The translations under genes were made by a program, and so were the position numbers. A stretch of DNA of 64,000 nt from Cherax quadricarinatus (taxonomy: Eukaryota > Arthropoda > Malacostraca > Decapoda > Parastacidae): assembly GCF_038502225.1 (NCBI RefSeq), contig NW_027195231.1:170001-234000 (forward strand), given 5' to 3'. The notes beneath the pieces are model-generated. The model was given only the letters and a program-made list of their open reading frames with translations, had not been told where the DNA came from and searched no databases. Shown in pieces: positions 24,471 to 35,026 of this stretch; the stretch's first letter is position 1, and the number at the start of each line of letters is the position of its first letter.

Positions 24471-24557
24471 GATAGTGTGCATTGTTTAGTGTATATAATT
24501 AGTGTGTATTGTTTTGTGTATATAGTAGGTGTGTATTGTTTCTCTATATAGTTAGTG
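24471..24557. repeat. 27-bp minisatellite (right part)
   Basis: Three degenerate units of the array that also lies left of the BEL element. The last copy supplies the target site of the next insertion. Confidence 0.85.
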
Positions 24558-24586
24558 ATTGAGACACTTATGCAGCATATGGGAAT

Positions 24587-24640
24587 CTTTATTCAGGAAA
24601 CGTTTCGCCACACAGTGGCTTCATCAGTCCAATACAAAGA
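24587..24640 (-). ncRNA. Hammerhead ribozyme, canonical core (minus strand)
   Basis: On the minus strand: stem I strand CTTTGTATTGGA, core CTGATGA, extra A, stem II GCCAC-TGT-GTGGC, GAAACGTTTCC, then TGAATAAAG pairing back. Stem I pairs at UCC/GGA and AUAAAG/CUUUGU, with a small internal loop. All canonical core residues are present. Confidence 0.8.
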
Positions 24641-24717
24641 GGAAAACGTAAGGAGAGGATGAGTATGAGGTAATCAGTCCCTCAGCCTGGAGTCGATGTG
24701 TTCAGTCCATCAATCTA

Positions 24718-24772
24718 CAAGATTGATGGACTGAAGAAGCCACTGTGTGGCGAAATGTTTCCTGAATAAAGA
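24718..24772 (+). ncRNA. Hammerhead ribozyme, diverged plus-strand copy
   Basis: Core CTGAAGA (still CTGANGA), stem II GCCAC/GTGGC and GAAATGTTTCC. The distal stem I strand no longer matches, so pairing is limited to about three pairs. Probably weak or inactive. Confidence 0.55.
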
Positions 24773-24963
24773 TTCCCATATGTTGCATAAGTGTCTCAAT
24801 CTTCAACTTGTCGGTTTTTCAAACCATTCATCACATATCGTTAGTGTTTATTGTTTACTGAACTGATCATAATTCAACAAGTTTTGTAACTCATTTATTA
24901 TCAGTTTTGTGGCTCAGTTCCTGGACCCATTATGTTCTAATGTTTTAACTGTAACCCATTCCT

Positions 24964-27712
24964 TAGTTATGTGGTCACTGCTGCCCATGCCATGGGTATG
25001 TGGTAACTGTTAGCCATGCCATGGGTATGTGGCAACTGTTACCCATGCCATGGGTATGTGGTAACTGTTACCCATACCATGGGTATGTGGTAACTGTTAG
25101 CCATGCCATGGGTATGTGGTAACTGTTACCCATGCCATGGGTATGTGGTAACTGCTGCCCATGCCATGGGTATGTGGTCACTGCTGCCCATGCCATGAGT
25201 ATGTGGTCACTGCTGCCCATGCCATGAGTATGTGGTCACTGCTGCCCATGCCATGGGTATGTGGTCACTGCTGCCCATGCCATGAGTATGTGGTCACTGC
25301 TGCCCATGCCATGAGTATGTGGTCACTGCTGCCCATGCCATGGGTATGTGGTAACTGCTGCCCATACCATGAGTATGTGGTCACTGCTGCTCATGCCATG
25401 AGTATGTGGTCACTGCTGCCCATGCCATGGGTATGTGGTCACTGCTGCCCATGCCATGAGTATGTGGTCACTGCTGCCCATGCCATGAGTATGTGGTCAC
25501 TGCTGCCCATGCCATGGGTATGTGGTAACTGCTGCCCATACCATGAGTATGTGGTCACTGCTGCCCATGCCATGAGTATGTGGTCACTGCTGCCCATGCC
25601 ATGGGTATGTGGTCACTGCTGCCCATGCCATGGGTATGTGGTCACTGCTGCCCATGCCATGAGTATGTGGTCACTGCTGCCCATGCCATGGGTATGTGGT
25701 AACTGCTGCCCATACCATGAGTATGTGGTCACTGCTGCCCATGCCATGAGTATGTGGTCACTGCTGCCCATACCATGAGTATGTGGTCACTGCTGCCCAT
25801 GCCATGAGTATGTGGTCACTGCTGCCCATACCATGAGTATTTGGTCACTGCTGCCCATGCCATGAGTATGTGGTCACTGCTGCCCATACCATGAGTATGT
25901 GGTTACTGCTGCCCATACCATGAGTATGTGGTCACTGCTGCCCATGCCATGAGTATGTGGTCACTGCTGCCCATACCATGAGTATGTGGTCACTGCTGCC
26001 CATGCCATGAGTATGTGGTCACTGCTGCCCATACCATGAGTATGTGGTCACTGCTGCCCATGCCATGAGTATGTGGTCACTGTTGCCCATACCATGAGTA
26101 TGTGGTCACTGCTGCCCATGCCATGAGTATGTGGTCACTGCTGCCCATACCATGAGTATGTGGTCACTGCTGCCCATGCCATGGGTATGTGGTCACTGCT
26201 GCCCATACCATGAGTATGTGGTCACTGCTGCCCATGCCATGGGTATGTGGTCACTGCTGCCCATACCATGAGTATGTGGTCACTGCTGCCCATACCATGA
26301 GTATGTGGTCACTGCTGCCCATACCATGAGTATGTGGTCACTGCTGCCCATGCCATGGGTATGTGGTCACTGCTGCCCATACCATGAGTATGTGGTCACT
26401 GCTGCCCATGCCATGGGTATGTGGTAACTGTTAGCCATGCCATGGGTATGTGGTCACTGCTGCCCATGCCATGGGTATGTGGTCACTGCTGCCTATGCCA
26501 TGAGTATGTGGTAACTGTTAGCCATGCCAGGTGTATGTGCTGTTACCCATGCCAGGTGTATGTGCTAACTGTTACCCATGCAATGGGTATGTGGTAACTG
26601 TTAGCCATGCCAGGTGTATGTGCTGTTACCCATGCCAGGTGTATGTGCTAACTGTTACCCATGCCAGGTGTATGTGGTAACTGTTAGCCATGCCAGGTGT
26701 ATGTGCTGTTACCCATGCCAGGTGTATGTGCTAACTGTTACCCATGCCAGGTGTATGTGGTAACTGTTACCCATTCCATGAGTATGTGGTAACTGTTACC
26801 CATGCCATGAGTATGTGGTAACTGTTACCCATGCCATGAGTATGTGGTCACTGCTGCCCATGCCATGAGTATGTGGTAATTGTTACCCATGCCAGGTTTA
26901 TGTGGTAACTGTTACCCATGCCATGAGTATGTGGTAACTGTTACCCATGCCATGAGTATGTGGTCACTGCTGCCCATGCCATGAGTATGTGGTAACTGTT
27001 ACCCATGCCATGAGTATGTGCTAACTGTTACCCATGCCATGGGTATGTGGTAACTGTTTCCCATGCCATGTTTATGTGGTAACTGTTTCCCATGCCATGG
27101 GTATGTGGTAACTGTTTCCCATGCCATGGGTATGTGGTAACTGTTTCCCATGCTATGGGTATGTGGTAAATGTTACTCATGCCATGGGTATGTGGTAACT
27201 GTTACCCATGCCATTGGTTATTATTATTATTATTAAAGATTCGCCGGTATTCTCCCGGCCCTGGCCTTTTCCAAGTGCTGGCCCGGCCATGCCATTGGTA
27301 TTTGGTAACTGTTTCCAATGTCATGGGTATGTGGTAAATGTTACTCATGCCATGGGTATAGTCACTGTTATCCTTGCCAAGGGTATGTGGTCACTGTTAT
27401 CCATGCCATGGGTATGTGGTAACTGTTACCCATGCCAGGTGTATGTGCTGTTACCCATGCCATGGGTATGTGGTAACTGTTACCCATTCCATGGGTATGT
27501 GGTAACTGTTTCCCATGCCATTGGTATGTGGTAACTGTTAGCCATGCCATGGGTATGTGGCAACTGTTACCCATGCCATGGGTATGTAGTCACTATTATC
27601 CATGGTATAGGTATGTGGTCATTGTTACCCATGCCAAGGATATGTGGTCACTGTTATCCATGCCATGGGTATGTGGTAATTGTTACTCATGCCAGGTGTA
27701 TGTGGTAACTGC
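24964..27712. repeat. 29-bp minisatellite array
   Basis: About 94 units of CATGCCATGGGTATGTGGTA plus ACTGTTACC and variants (GTCACTGCTGCC, CCAGGTGTATGTG). The middle (25150-26470) is dominated by the GTCACTGCTGCC form with alternating CCATGAG/CCATGGG; the flanks use AACTGTTACC. It ends directly at the Polinton terminal repeat. ORFs across it (for example 25161-25778) have no coding signature. Confidence 0.95.
27214..27290 (-). mobile_element. 5'-truncated LINE tail inserted in the minisatellite
   Basis: On the minus strand it ends ACCGGCGAATC followed by AATAATAATAAT. The LINE at 57060-62841 ends with the same ACCGGCGAATC plus a microsatellite tail, so this is a roughly 70-bp 3' end of the same or a related LINE. 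Confidence 0.75.
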
Positions 27713-28532
27713 AGTAGTATATATTGGTCGATCTAGAAACACTGCCGGATAATGACCATGGAAAATGCGATAATGATGGGGTTTGCATGACAGGGTAATT
27801 GTTTAATATGATTAATCATGCCCCAAGGGGATAGAGAGACTTATTCCTATGCATTAATAAGTAGGTACATAAAGTAGAACAAAGGATTCGGGTGTGCAGG
27901 TGGCAGATTCCGGGATAATGAGTGTGGAAAAGAATGTGATAATGGGTGGTCTGCATAAGCACAGGTGCTGTCAGGGGGTACAAGTTTAATATGTTTAATC
28001 ATCCCCCAGGGGATAGAGAGATTTATTTCTGTGTAATTACTAAGTATAGGAAGGTAGGTAATGATCACTTCTGACACCCCAAACTCAATCACTCTGATAG
28101 ATGGGAGAGGCAGTACAAAAAAGGATTCAGGTGTGCAGGTGGGCAGATTCCCAGGATAATGAGTGTGGAAAAAGAATGTGATAATGGGTTGGTCTTCATA
28201 AGCTCAGGTGCTGTCAGGGGTACAAGATTTAATATGTTTAAACATCCCCCAAGGGGATAGAGAGAGAGAGGCTTATTTCTGTGTAATTACTAATTATAAG
28301 AAGGTAGGGTAATGATCACTTCTGACTCCCCAAACTCAATCACTCTGATAGATGGGAGAGGCAGTACAAAGGATTCAGGTGACTGGGTACAAGCTTACCA
28401 TCTCCGAGGGAGTACCCCCCCCCCCTTTCCCGGGCCTGCGACTCACTGACGCGACTGTTGCTACTTCACAACAACAACACTGCTGGGTTTAAAGAACGCG
28501 GTAATGGATGGGCAGCCGGTCGCCCGAGGGAA
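27713..28532 (+). repeat. Polinton left terminal inverted repeat
   Basis: Matches the complement of 44032-44601 from AGTAGTATA to CGAGGGAA. It is about 250 bp longer because a block (about 27891-28130, starting GTGTGCAGGTGG) is tandemly repeated at 28131-28380. A third, more diverged copy of the block lies just inside (28545-28770). Confidence 0.9.
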
Positions 28533-28951
28533 CCGGATTCCGGGATAATGACCATGGAAAAATAATGAGATAATGGGGGGTCTGTATGACCTTAGGGCTG
28601 ACAGGGTAGGAGTTTAATATGTTTAATCATCCCCCAAGGGGATAGAGAGTCTTATTACTAAGTAGGAACAGAAGTAGAGTAATGATCACTTCTGACTCCC
28701 CAAACTCTATTACACTGATAGATGGGAGAGAGAGGCAGTACAAAGGATTCAGGTGACTGGGGCTCTCTGATGGAGTGTTGCGGCGGGCCTGCTTCTTTGG
28801 AGGTCATCGGGTGTGATTATCAGCCCTGCGCCCGCTCTCCGGCTACATCGGGGGCATCTGTGTGAAAAAGGATAATAACCTAATTTTTCAAAGGGTGAAA
28901 ACAAAAAAAGTCTCTCTTAGCAAATATATTTATTAGTTAACATTACATTGT
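28533..28951. other. Polinton left subterminal region
   Basis: Holds an additional diverged copy of the TIR block (GGGATAATGACCATGG to GGATTCAGGTGACTGG, 28545-28760), then about 150 bp of GC-rich sequence and the polymerase 3' end. No ORF. Confidence 0.6.
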
Positions 28952-28957
28952 TTTATT
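28952..28957 (-). terminator. Poly(A) signal overlapping the polymerase stop codon
   Basis: On the minus strand the gene ends GAATAAAAC: the TAA stop lies inside AATAAA. This fits the compact layout of the element. Confidence 0.55.
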
Positions 28958-31900
28958 CCTCCTCTCCCTCAGAACAGCTAGCTTCTAAGAGCATGAAACT
29001 ACGAGCAGTGGCGGAAGATCTACCTCTCTCGCGTCGATGCTTGACCCTGGGGAAAAAATCTCTTACGGTTTTTTCTCTTCCCCGCCAAAGATTGCAACTG
29101 TCTCTCATCTCTAGTTCCTCTTCTTCTTCTGTACTCCCTTCTTCAGTACTGCTATTAGCTTCTTCGTCTTCCTCCACTTTGTCATCTGTTTTATCTTTAA
29201 ATAATTTAAACTTTGTTTCTCTGGCATCTGGATGACCATAGGATACAGAGTGATAGGCATCTAAGTAAAAGCGCTTATCATCAAATGAGCTAAGACCTCG
29301 TTTCCTAGTGGTGATAGTGGTCATCTGACCTTTTAAATTTCTAATTTGACTATATTGGAAGGTATGTTTAGAACCGTCTTCCAGCACACTTCTAAAGTTA
29401 TTATGAGTTAATAATTGTTGTTCAGACTGAGGAACTCCTTTTGCAGCGATAGTGTTGTTATTATCTGCTAGCAGGATGCTATACATTTTGGGTTTAATGC
29501 AGACTATTTCTGAAATAAGGCGGTCCCCCACCTCACTTTTAAGTAAGCCTAGAGATCCCTTCCTTGAGTCATTGTAGAGAGGATGATCTGTGGGGAAATT
29601 AGATGTGTCTATCCATTTCCTCAATGGTTCCTTACCGATTTCATCAGTAAGGTTTTTGATGCCCTCTAAACAGGCGATGACACTATCGGTATCTGAATAG
29701 ATTAGTTTTATTTTGTCTTGGTATGTTTTCTTAAGAATCATATACCAAAAATGGTACAGCTTAAATTTGGCAAGTTCTAGTATCTGGTAACCTATGTAAT
29801 TAGGGTAAGTGAGTTTTATGGCTGGCGTCCCCGTCGTAACCAATACTTTGTTTTCTGAAAGCTTTATGGCTTTCTTAAATAGTGGCTTACTCACCGCTCG
29901 CAAAAATGCTCCCGCTGATGTTATGAGCTTCGTTTTGTTGGCATATTTTGATGGATTAAACAATGTCTTGCCGAATACAGAATTGGTCAACAATTTAAAT
30001 AATCGCTGACAGTCTTTACTAGTGCTACTATTGCGTTGCCTCACGTTCGTTTCAACAAAGCCCGCCAGATATTTTCCTTGTGAGAATTCATATATGCTAT
30101 GAATTTTCTCAATTTGTAGACCTATCTCCAAGAACAACTGCAATAAAGGCAATGATATTAGGTAGTTTCGTTTGGGGAGATGGTCCCCCACTAATTTAGT
30201 ATTTTTACGGGGTAGTTTTTGATTACTGATAGCCAATAGCTGTTTGCTGTACTCAGATAGATCATCTAATGTTATCTGTTTGTGATAGAGACATAGTGGT
30301 AAGTCATCCGTGTAGCGAGCTAATTCTGGGGCTATTCCTAGAGTGTCTATAAGAAGCCAGTAACCTTTTATAGAGTCTTGAGGATTCTTCTGGAGAAGAC
30401 TGCCATTTGCGAGAAAACTCGCCATTTCTGCGGGTGAGAGTTTTCGAATGTTTGCGTAGGGCAGCGCCTCAGTCATGCAAGAACCATAAAGAGAATTAAA
30501 ATCCCAGTATAGCAAAAATTTACTTACTAAGTTTTTCTCATCAAAATTGGGATTAATGAACTGGTTATTGGCCTGAGCAAACGTCCTAACAGCAGTAGTG
30601 AAGCCGCCTCTTATATTAGACTGTATGATGTTATAAAGCTCCTGATCAGTAATTAATTCTAATTCCACTCCACTGGTTTTTAAGAAAGCATCATAGGCAA
30701 AGCCGGGGAGAGAAACATAGTGAACAACATCTAGATTATAGATGTTGTATAATAATCTCCTATGCAAGGTGAATATGTCAGCCAGAAGTCCTACATCACA
30801 GCTGAGATATACTAGGAGATAGTCTCCTAGAGTTTGACAAGCTGTTTTCTCCCAAACCAGATGAGCATGATCGAATTCTTCTTGGCTAATATGCTTCTTA
30901 GACAGAGAACTGTAGAAAGCTCTTTTTGGGGGTAAAGTCTTCTCTTCGAGCCTTTCTGGGGAGCTGCAATATTCATAAGGAAACACTTGTTTGCCGGTTA
31001 ATAAGCATCCCCAACTTTCGGGGGGTAGATGACTTATCATCGCCTCTGTGAATTTCAAGGGTGATTTTGAAGCTATGTGCGCCTGAGCCAAACTAGCCAA
31101 ACCAGCGGACAAGAAGGCTAGACTATCCAGGAAACGTAGTGCTCCTATTTCTACCTTTAGGAATTTATATCCCTGTTTCATTAAAACATTGATTGGGGCT
31201 TTAACACTTAGTTCTTTAATTATCAAAGCCATATCATATGATAGGTTATGAATAATAACAGGCAAATATTTACCTGAATTTTTCTGCCTTAAATTGCAAT
31301 TATTGCAGAGTGCTCCTAAATAATTAGCCTTAGGCATTAGATGGTCATGATGCCTCACCTTTGGTTTGGTAAGAGTAAAGTCCTGATGACAGAAGTTGCA
31401 CTTCTTCTGTATGGCAAAATGTATATGCTGCTCCCTGGTCATATGAAGCGGATAACAGGGAGTGTTCATCTTTATCCAATCCCATAAAGACGAAAGTCTA
31501 TCATACATATGATCAATACACTGTACCCCCCGATGGACATATCTATCTATTATAGTGTTATTTCTGTCTATCACTATATAGCCATAAGCTATTGCTAGTT
31601 GTCTAGCTGTTATTATCCCCTCTGGCTTACGATTATCGAGATAAGCTTCTAAATCCACAAAGGCAGTATGAGAGGGCAAGTAGCCCTTGTGAGTATTTTT
31701 GAATTTACAAACGCTTCCAGCTGGGGGAAAAATCAACTTTTGTTGGTTGTCGCATGAATTGAAGTGAGTTTTTAAGTTGCAAATGTCACTATATTCACTT
31801 AAACAATTCAAGCAAAAGTGCTTATTGCGTGAATGTTTTCTGGAGAAAATTCTCATATATTTCTGGAAGTGTTTGATTAAAGCTACATGAGTCTTTCCCA

Positions 31901-33489
31901 ACAATAACAGGGGCACTACCAGTGAATATTTATTACTACCCCGACTACATAAAGTAGCATGATAGGTCCCTTCATGAGAAGTTAAGCAATAAATAAATAT
32001 TGATATTTTGTTGTCAGACTCGAGTTTGTGAATGTCACTCCACTGGACAGGGAGAGTCACTCGCGAGTAATTGACAAATTTCTGAAGGCTATCACATCTA
32101 GATAAATATCGTCTGATTTTACACCAGCCCCAGCAAAGTCTACGACAGAAAAAGGCCACCAGACATTGAATAAAACAGCTATTTTTTACTCCTCTCGGGT
32201 TAAATATCTGATTTTTCCCTCGTAAAGATGTGGGATATTCTATATAGTCTCCTAGGTATCCACGCACTCCATTCTTGCATATTACAATATGAAAACCCTT
32301 TATATAATCTAGTATGAAGCCTGATCCCTCGCCCGATGAAATTTCAGTTTCTAATCGCGTGCTAAGGTACTCCCTCCATGACCGTAAGAGCCGAGATATA
32401 TCATCTCGTGTAACTAGTTGCACGGGAAAAGTTATATAATGCTCACGACTGTCATCCTCTCCCAGTAGCGACTGTCTGCGCAAAATAAGGCTCAGTTCGG
32501 CATAAATCCTAAGAGCATTTTCATAAAGTGCTCGTCCTGATAGAACAGTGAAAAAATATAATATATGCTGCATAAATGTTGTTGCGAAGGACTGAAGAAA
32601 TAATATGGGGTCGTGTTTATGAGAGGCAGGAATTGAATATTTTATTCGACAGAAGTGACCTTGAAAACATTCTGTCTTCTCTAATATATGTGGTTCCTCT
32701 GAAATGGAATCGTCTCCCATTTCAGTCTCTTCCTCATCTGAACGAAAATTTTTTTTACCTGAAGTGAACCTTCGCTTAGCAGAGGAGGGGGAACCCAAGA
32801 AAGAGTAGTAATGATCCTTGGAAGAGGAGCTGTCACTTGTGGCGGCTGGTCTCCATCCACTGGGACCGGCAATCGGCTCGACTTGCTCTTGTGGGAGTGT
32901 TACGGTCGAAGATTCATCGGAGGACACAGACTGATCTGCATAATATAATTAGCAAAAGTTATTTATTATTATTTTGTTTTAGTGTCATACTAGACTAATT
33001 ATAACTCGAGCAATCTTTTAAAAAAATGTTACTGTTAAAGTATAAAACTGGGAGAAGCTAAGCAATCTATGGAATATAAGCGGTTCTCAAAATGATTTTT
33101 ATTCTTGTTAGTGAGATACTTTATAAACATATCTTAAAAATGTTTGACTGTTAATAAAAATAATTGATTAAGAAAAGAGCGCTGACCTCTTTCTTCCTGG
33201 CCCGCCCCCCGGATCATCTGCTTGGAGTATTGCCCCGCCCCAACTGTTGGAAAAAATTATTATTAGCTCAAAGACTTATTTCATTATCTGAAAATAGCAG
33301 TTTTAAGAAAACATCAATTCAGAGCAATAACCTGGTAATCTCACCTGTCACGCATCTCCTGCGATGAGCTGTGACATTCGCTACACACACTGATAGCCCG
33401 CAGAAACTACAGGGGAATGTGTGGTGAGCTGCATCCTGAGGGTATAATCGCCCGCATAGGTGGCATCTGCGAGCTGGGTGACGAGCCAT
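28953..33489 (-). CDS. Protein-primed DNA polymerase B, with a spliced zinc-finger first coding exon
   Basis: The main exon (32935-28953) is open for over 1,320 codons but has no ATG near its 5' end (only GTG). A minus-strand acceptor TTATGCAG ends at 32936, and a donor ACAG/GTGAGA starts at 33344. Joining them links in frame to a small exon 33491-33345 that begins ATGGCTCGTCAC and encodes a Cys/His cluster (CHLC, CSFC, then HRRRC). A further acceptor TTTACAG (33492) and donor GCAG/GTAAAA (33578) suggest a noncoding leader exon. Main-exon motifs, numbered from its 5' end: FVDLEAYL exonuclease I (D about 425), a KVRHHDHLMP / LCNNCN zinc-endonuclease-like patch (about 525), WDFNSLYG (about 809), YSDTDS catalytic (about 1079) and a KMYS segment (about 1149). 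It would replicate the element from a protein primer in the nucleus. The splice model is inference; the polymerase call is firm. Confidence 0.92.
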
Positions 33490-33623
33490 AGCTGTAAATA
33501 CACACACACACTCATATTCCATAAATTATTTAAATTATAGATAATATTTTAATCTCCCATAGATAGAGAAGTTTTTACCTGCTCTAATCTAAGCTGGTAA
33601 CTTTCTTGAGTGAGCGGGAAGAG

Positions 33624-33649
33624 CACCTTTCGCCCTAGACGAAAAGGTG
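33624..33649 (-). promoter_or_regulatory. Hairpin-forming inverted repeat at the polymerase transcription start region
   Basis: CACCTTTCG ... CGAAAAGGTG, an almost perfect inverted repeat, lies just downstream of the minus-strand TATA box, about where transcription would start. It could be a protein-binding operator or an RNA stem. Confidence 0.35.
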
Positions 33650-33653
33650 AGCG

Positions 33654-33661
33654 TATTTATA
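33654..33661 (-). promoter_or_regulatory. TATA box of the polymerase transcript
   Basis: TATAAATA on the minus strand, about 75 bp upstream of the proposed leader-exon donor (33578) and 165 bp upstream of the zinc-finger ATG. Divergent from the plus-strand TATA at 33946. Confidence 0.55.
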
Positions 33662-33945
33662 GCTCGCTTTTAGGATAGCGTGCTCATAAGGTGCTTAATT
33701 TTCCCCAAAGTAGAGGTACAGTTTTTCACATCAGTCTCTCTCTATTTTCACGAGAATCTTTTAAACAAAAATCCCTGCAAGTCTATATATTATAAATATA
33801 ATCTAGAAAAGATTTCTTATTGTCAATAAAGTAAGAGGGATAAAATCTGGGAAGAACTCTTTTCCCGAACGAAAAAATAAGAATTTAGACCGGGCAAGTA
33901 GGGAGGATTACGTAAATTGCCATAGTCATGTGAATTTCCCATTTG

Positions 33946-33952
33946 TATAAAG
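33946..33952 (+). promoter_or_regulatory. TATA box of the rightward (ATPase/integrase) transcript
   Basis: TATAAAG followed by CCGAGGCGAGG, 410 bp upstream of the packaging ATPase ATG. With the minus-strand TATA it frames a 285-bp AT-rich intergenic promoter region containing GGGAAGAACTCTTTTCCC (about 33849), an imperfect palindrome. Confidence 0.5.
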
Positions 33953-34068
33953 CCGAGGCGAGGGAAAGATTAATTTATAGATTCTGACCATCGCCAAAAC
34001 TAAATATTCTTAAAAATAATAATAATAATAATATATTTTTCCCCAAAATAAAAATAAATAAATAGGCA

Positions 34069-34242
34069 TCAGCTGGCAGAAAGTGGCGGAGCCTGCTTCT
34101 CTTTGTCTGTGACCTCCATTCTACCCACCACCACCTGGCGTAGGGGCCCCCCGCCCGAGGAAGTGAAACTGCGTAATATCCAGACGACCTTCACTGTCGG
34201 TCGGGCTTTTTTTTCTATGGTCTTCTGGCGGGAGAAGGACAT
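34069..34242 (-). CDS. Possible small basic protein, unrecognised
   Basis: From ATG 34240-34242 the minus strand encodes 57 residues (MSFSRQKTIEKKARP ... PPLSAS). It lies upstream of the polymerase promoter and antisense to the presumed leader of the ATPase transcript. No recognisable domain. It may be chance; reported because the gap between the divergent promoters and the ATPase otherwise has no gene. Confidence 0.2.
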   Translation of the reverse strand: MSFSRQKTIEKKARPTVKVVWILRSFTSSGGGPLRQVVVGRMEVTDKEKQAPPLSAS

Positions 34243-34361
34243 GCTGGCATTGTTATCTTCATCTCCGGGATAAACTCCCCCCTCCCCTCTGCTTTGAACT
34301 AAAAAGAAATGTTTATATATAAGATGATTCTTCCACAAAAAGGCTCATTTGAGATGGGAAG

Positions 34362-35018
34362 ATGGACAAGGTCTGTACCTTTACAGAGGAAGAGTTGAAT
34401 ATTTTCAGAGAGCCTGCAAGAATACTTGTTGCTGGTTTTAGCGGAGCAGGCAAGAGCAGTCTAGTGGAGCGTTTATGTAAAAAATATGCCGGTTCTTTCG
34501 CGAGAATAATCATTTCCAGTCTGGATGATAAAACTCACCCTTTGAAACAAATCACCTCTCTTAGTGAGAAAATCATTTTAGTGAAAGGTCTCATTAACCC
34601 GGCGGATTACCAAAATCCCCTTGAGACAGACAATAGCTCTCTGTATATAATTGATGACCTTTTTAATGAAGCAGTTAAGAGTGATATTATAGCTAATATA
34701 TTTACTAGAGGAAGACACGAGCAAATATCCGTAATTCTCATATCTCAAAATTTATTTCCACAAGGAAAATACGCTCGCACGATCACGCTTAATTGTAGCC
34801 AATATATTTTATTAAGACAACGAGATCTGTCTCAGTTGGAATGTCTCGGGCGACAAATTTATGGAAAAAATCTAGCCCCGAAATTTGTTGAGATATATCG
34901 TCACGTCACTGCGGATAAATACGGCTATCTTCTGGTTGATTTAACCGCTCCAGAGGAAATTCAATTACGAAGCTTCATTACCGGAGAGGGCAACTGTGAA
35001 ACTGTATACCGCTGGTAA
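34362..35018 (+). CDS. FtsK/HerA-type genome-packaging ATPase
   Basis: 218 residues. Walker A GFSGAGKSS at residues 25-33, Walker B SLYIIDDLF at 93-101, and the strand ISVILISQN at 122-130, as expected for the third conserved motif. This family pumps DNA into capsids in Polintons, adintoviruses and other double-jelly-roll viruses. The start sits in GAAGATGG. The integrase ATG follows 9 bp after the stop codon, suggesting a shared transcript. Length is typical for Polinton ATPases. No lesion is visible. Confidence 0.93.
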   Translation: MDKVCTFTEEELNIFREPARILVAGFSGAGKSSLVERLCKKYAGSFARIIISSLDDKTHPLKQITSLSEKIILVKGLINPADYQNPLETDNSSLYIIDDLFNEAVKSDIIANIFTRGRHEQISVILISQNLFPQGKYARTITLNCSQYILLRQRDLSQLECLGRQIYGKNLAPKFVEIYRHVTADKYGYLLVDLTAPEEIQLRSFITGEGNCETVYRW

Positions 35019-35026
35019 AAACAAAA

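Larger units (their letters stand above)
24558..24834. mobile_element. Miniature Penelope-derived element with inverted hammerhead arms
   Basis: Two inverted arms (GATTGAGACACTTATGCA... and its complement ...GTGTCTCAATC) with no ORF. It is flanked by ATATAGTTAGTG (24546-24557) and ATATCGTTAGTG (24835-24846), a 12-bp TSD with one mismatch. The outer right tail reads CAACTTGTCGGT, the same as at the PLE terminus near 2980 (CCAACTTGTCGGTA), tying it to PLEs. Likely a non-autonomous derivative mobilised by PLE proteins. From 24847 to 24963 there is nothing recognisable. Confidence 0.78.

Noticed and set aside
25161..25778. Frame through the 29-bp minisatellite (CGHCCPCHEYVVTAAHAM repeats)
   Set aside because: Produced by the repeat period; no conservation or context for a gene.
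33164..33367. Plus-strand frame next to the polymerase
   Set aside because: Lies over the presumed polymerase intron and exon on the other strand, and has no recognisable domain or promoter.
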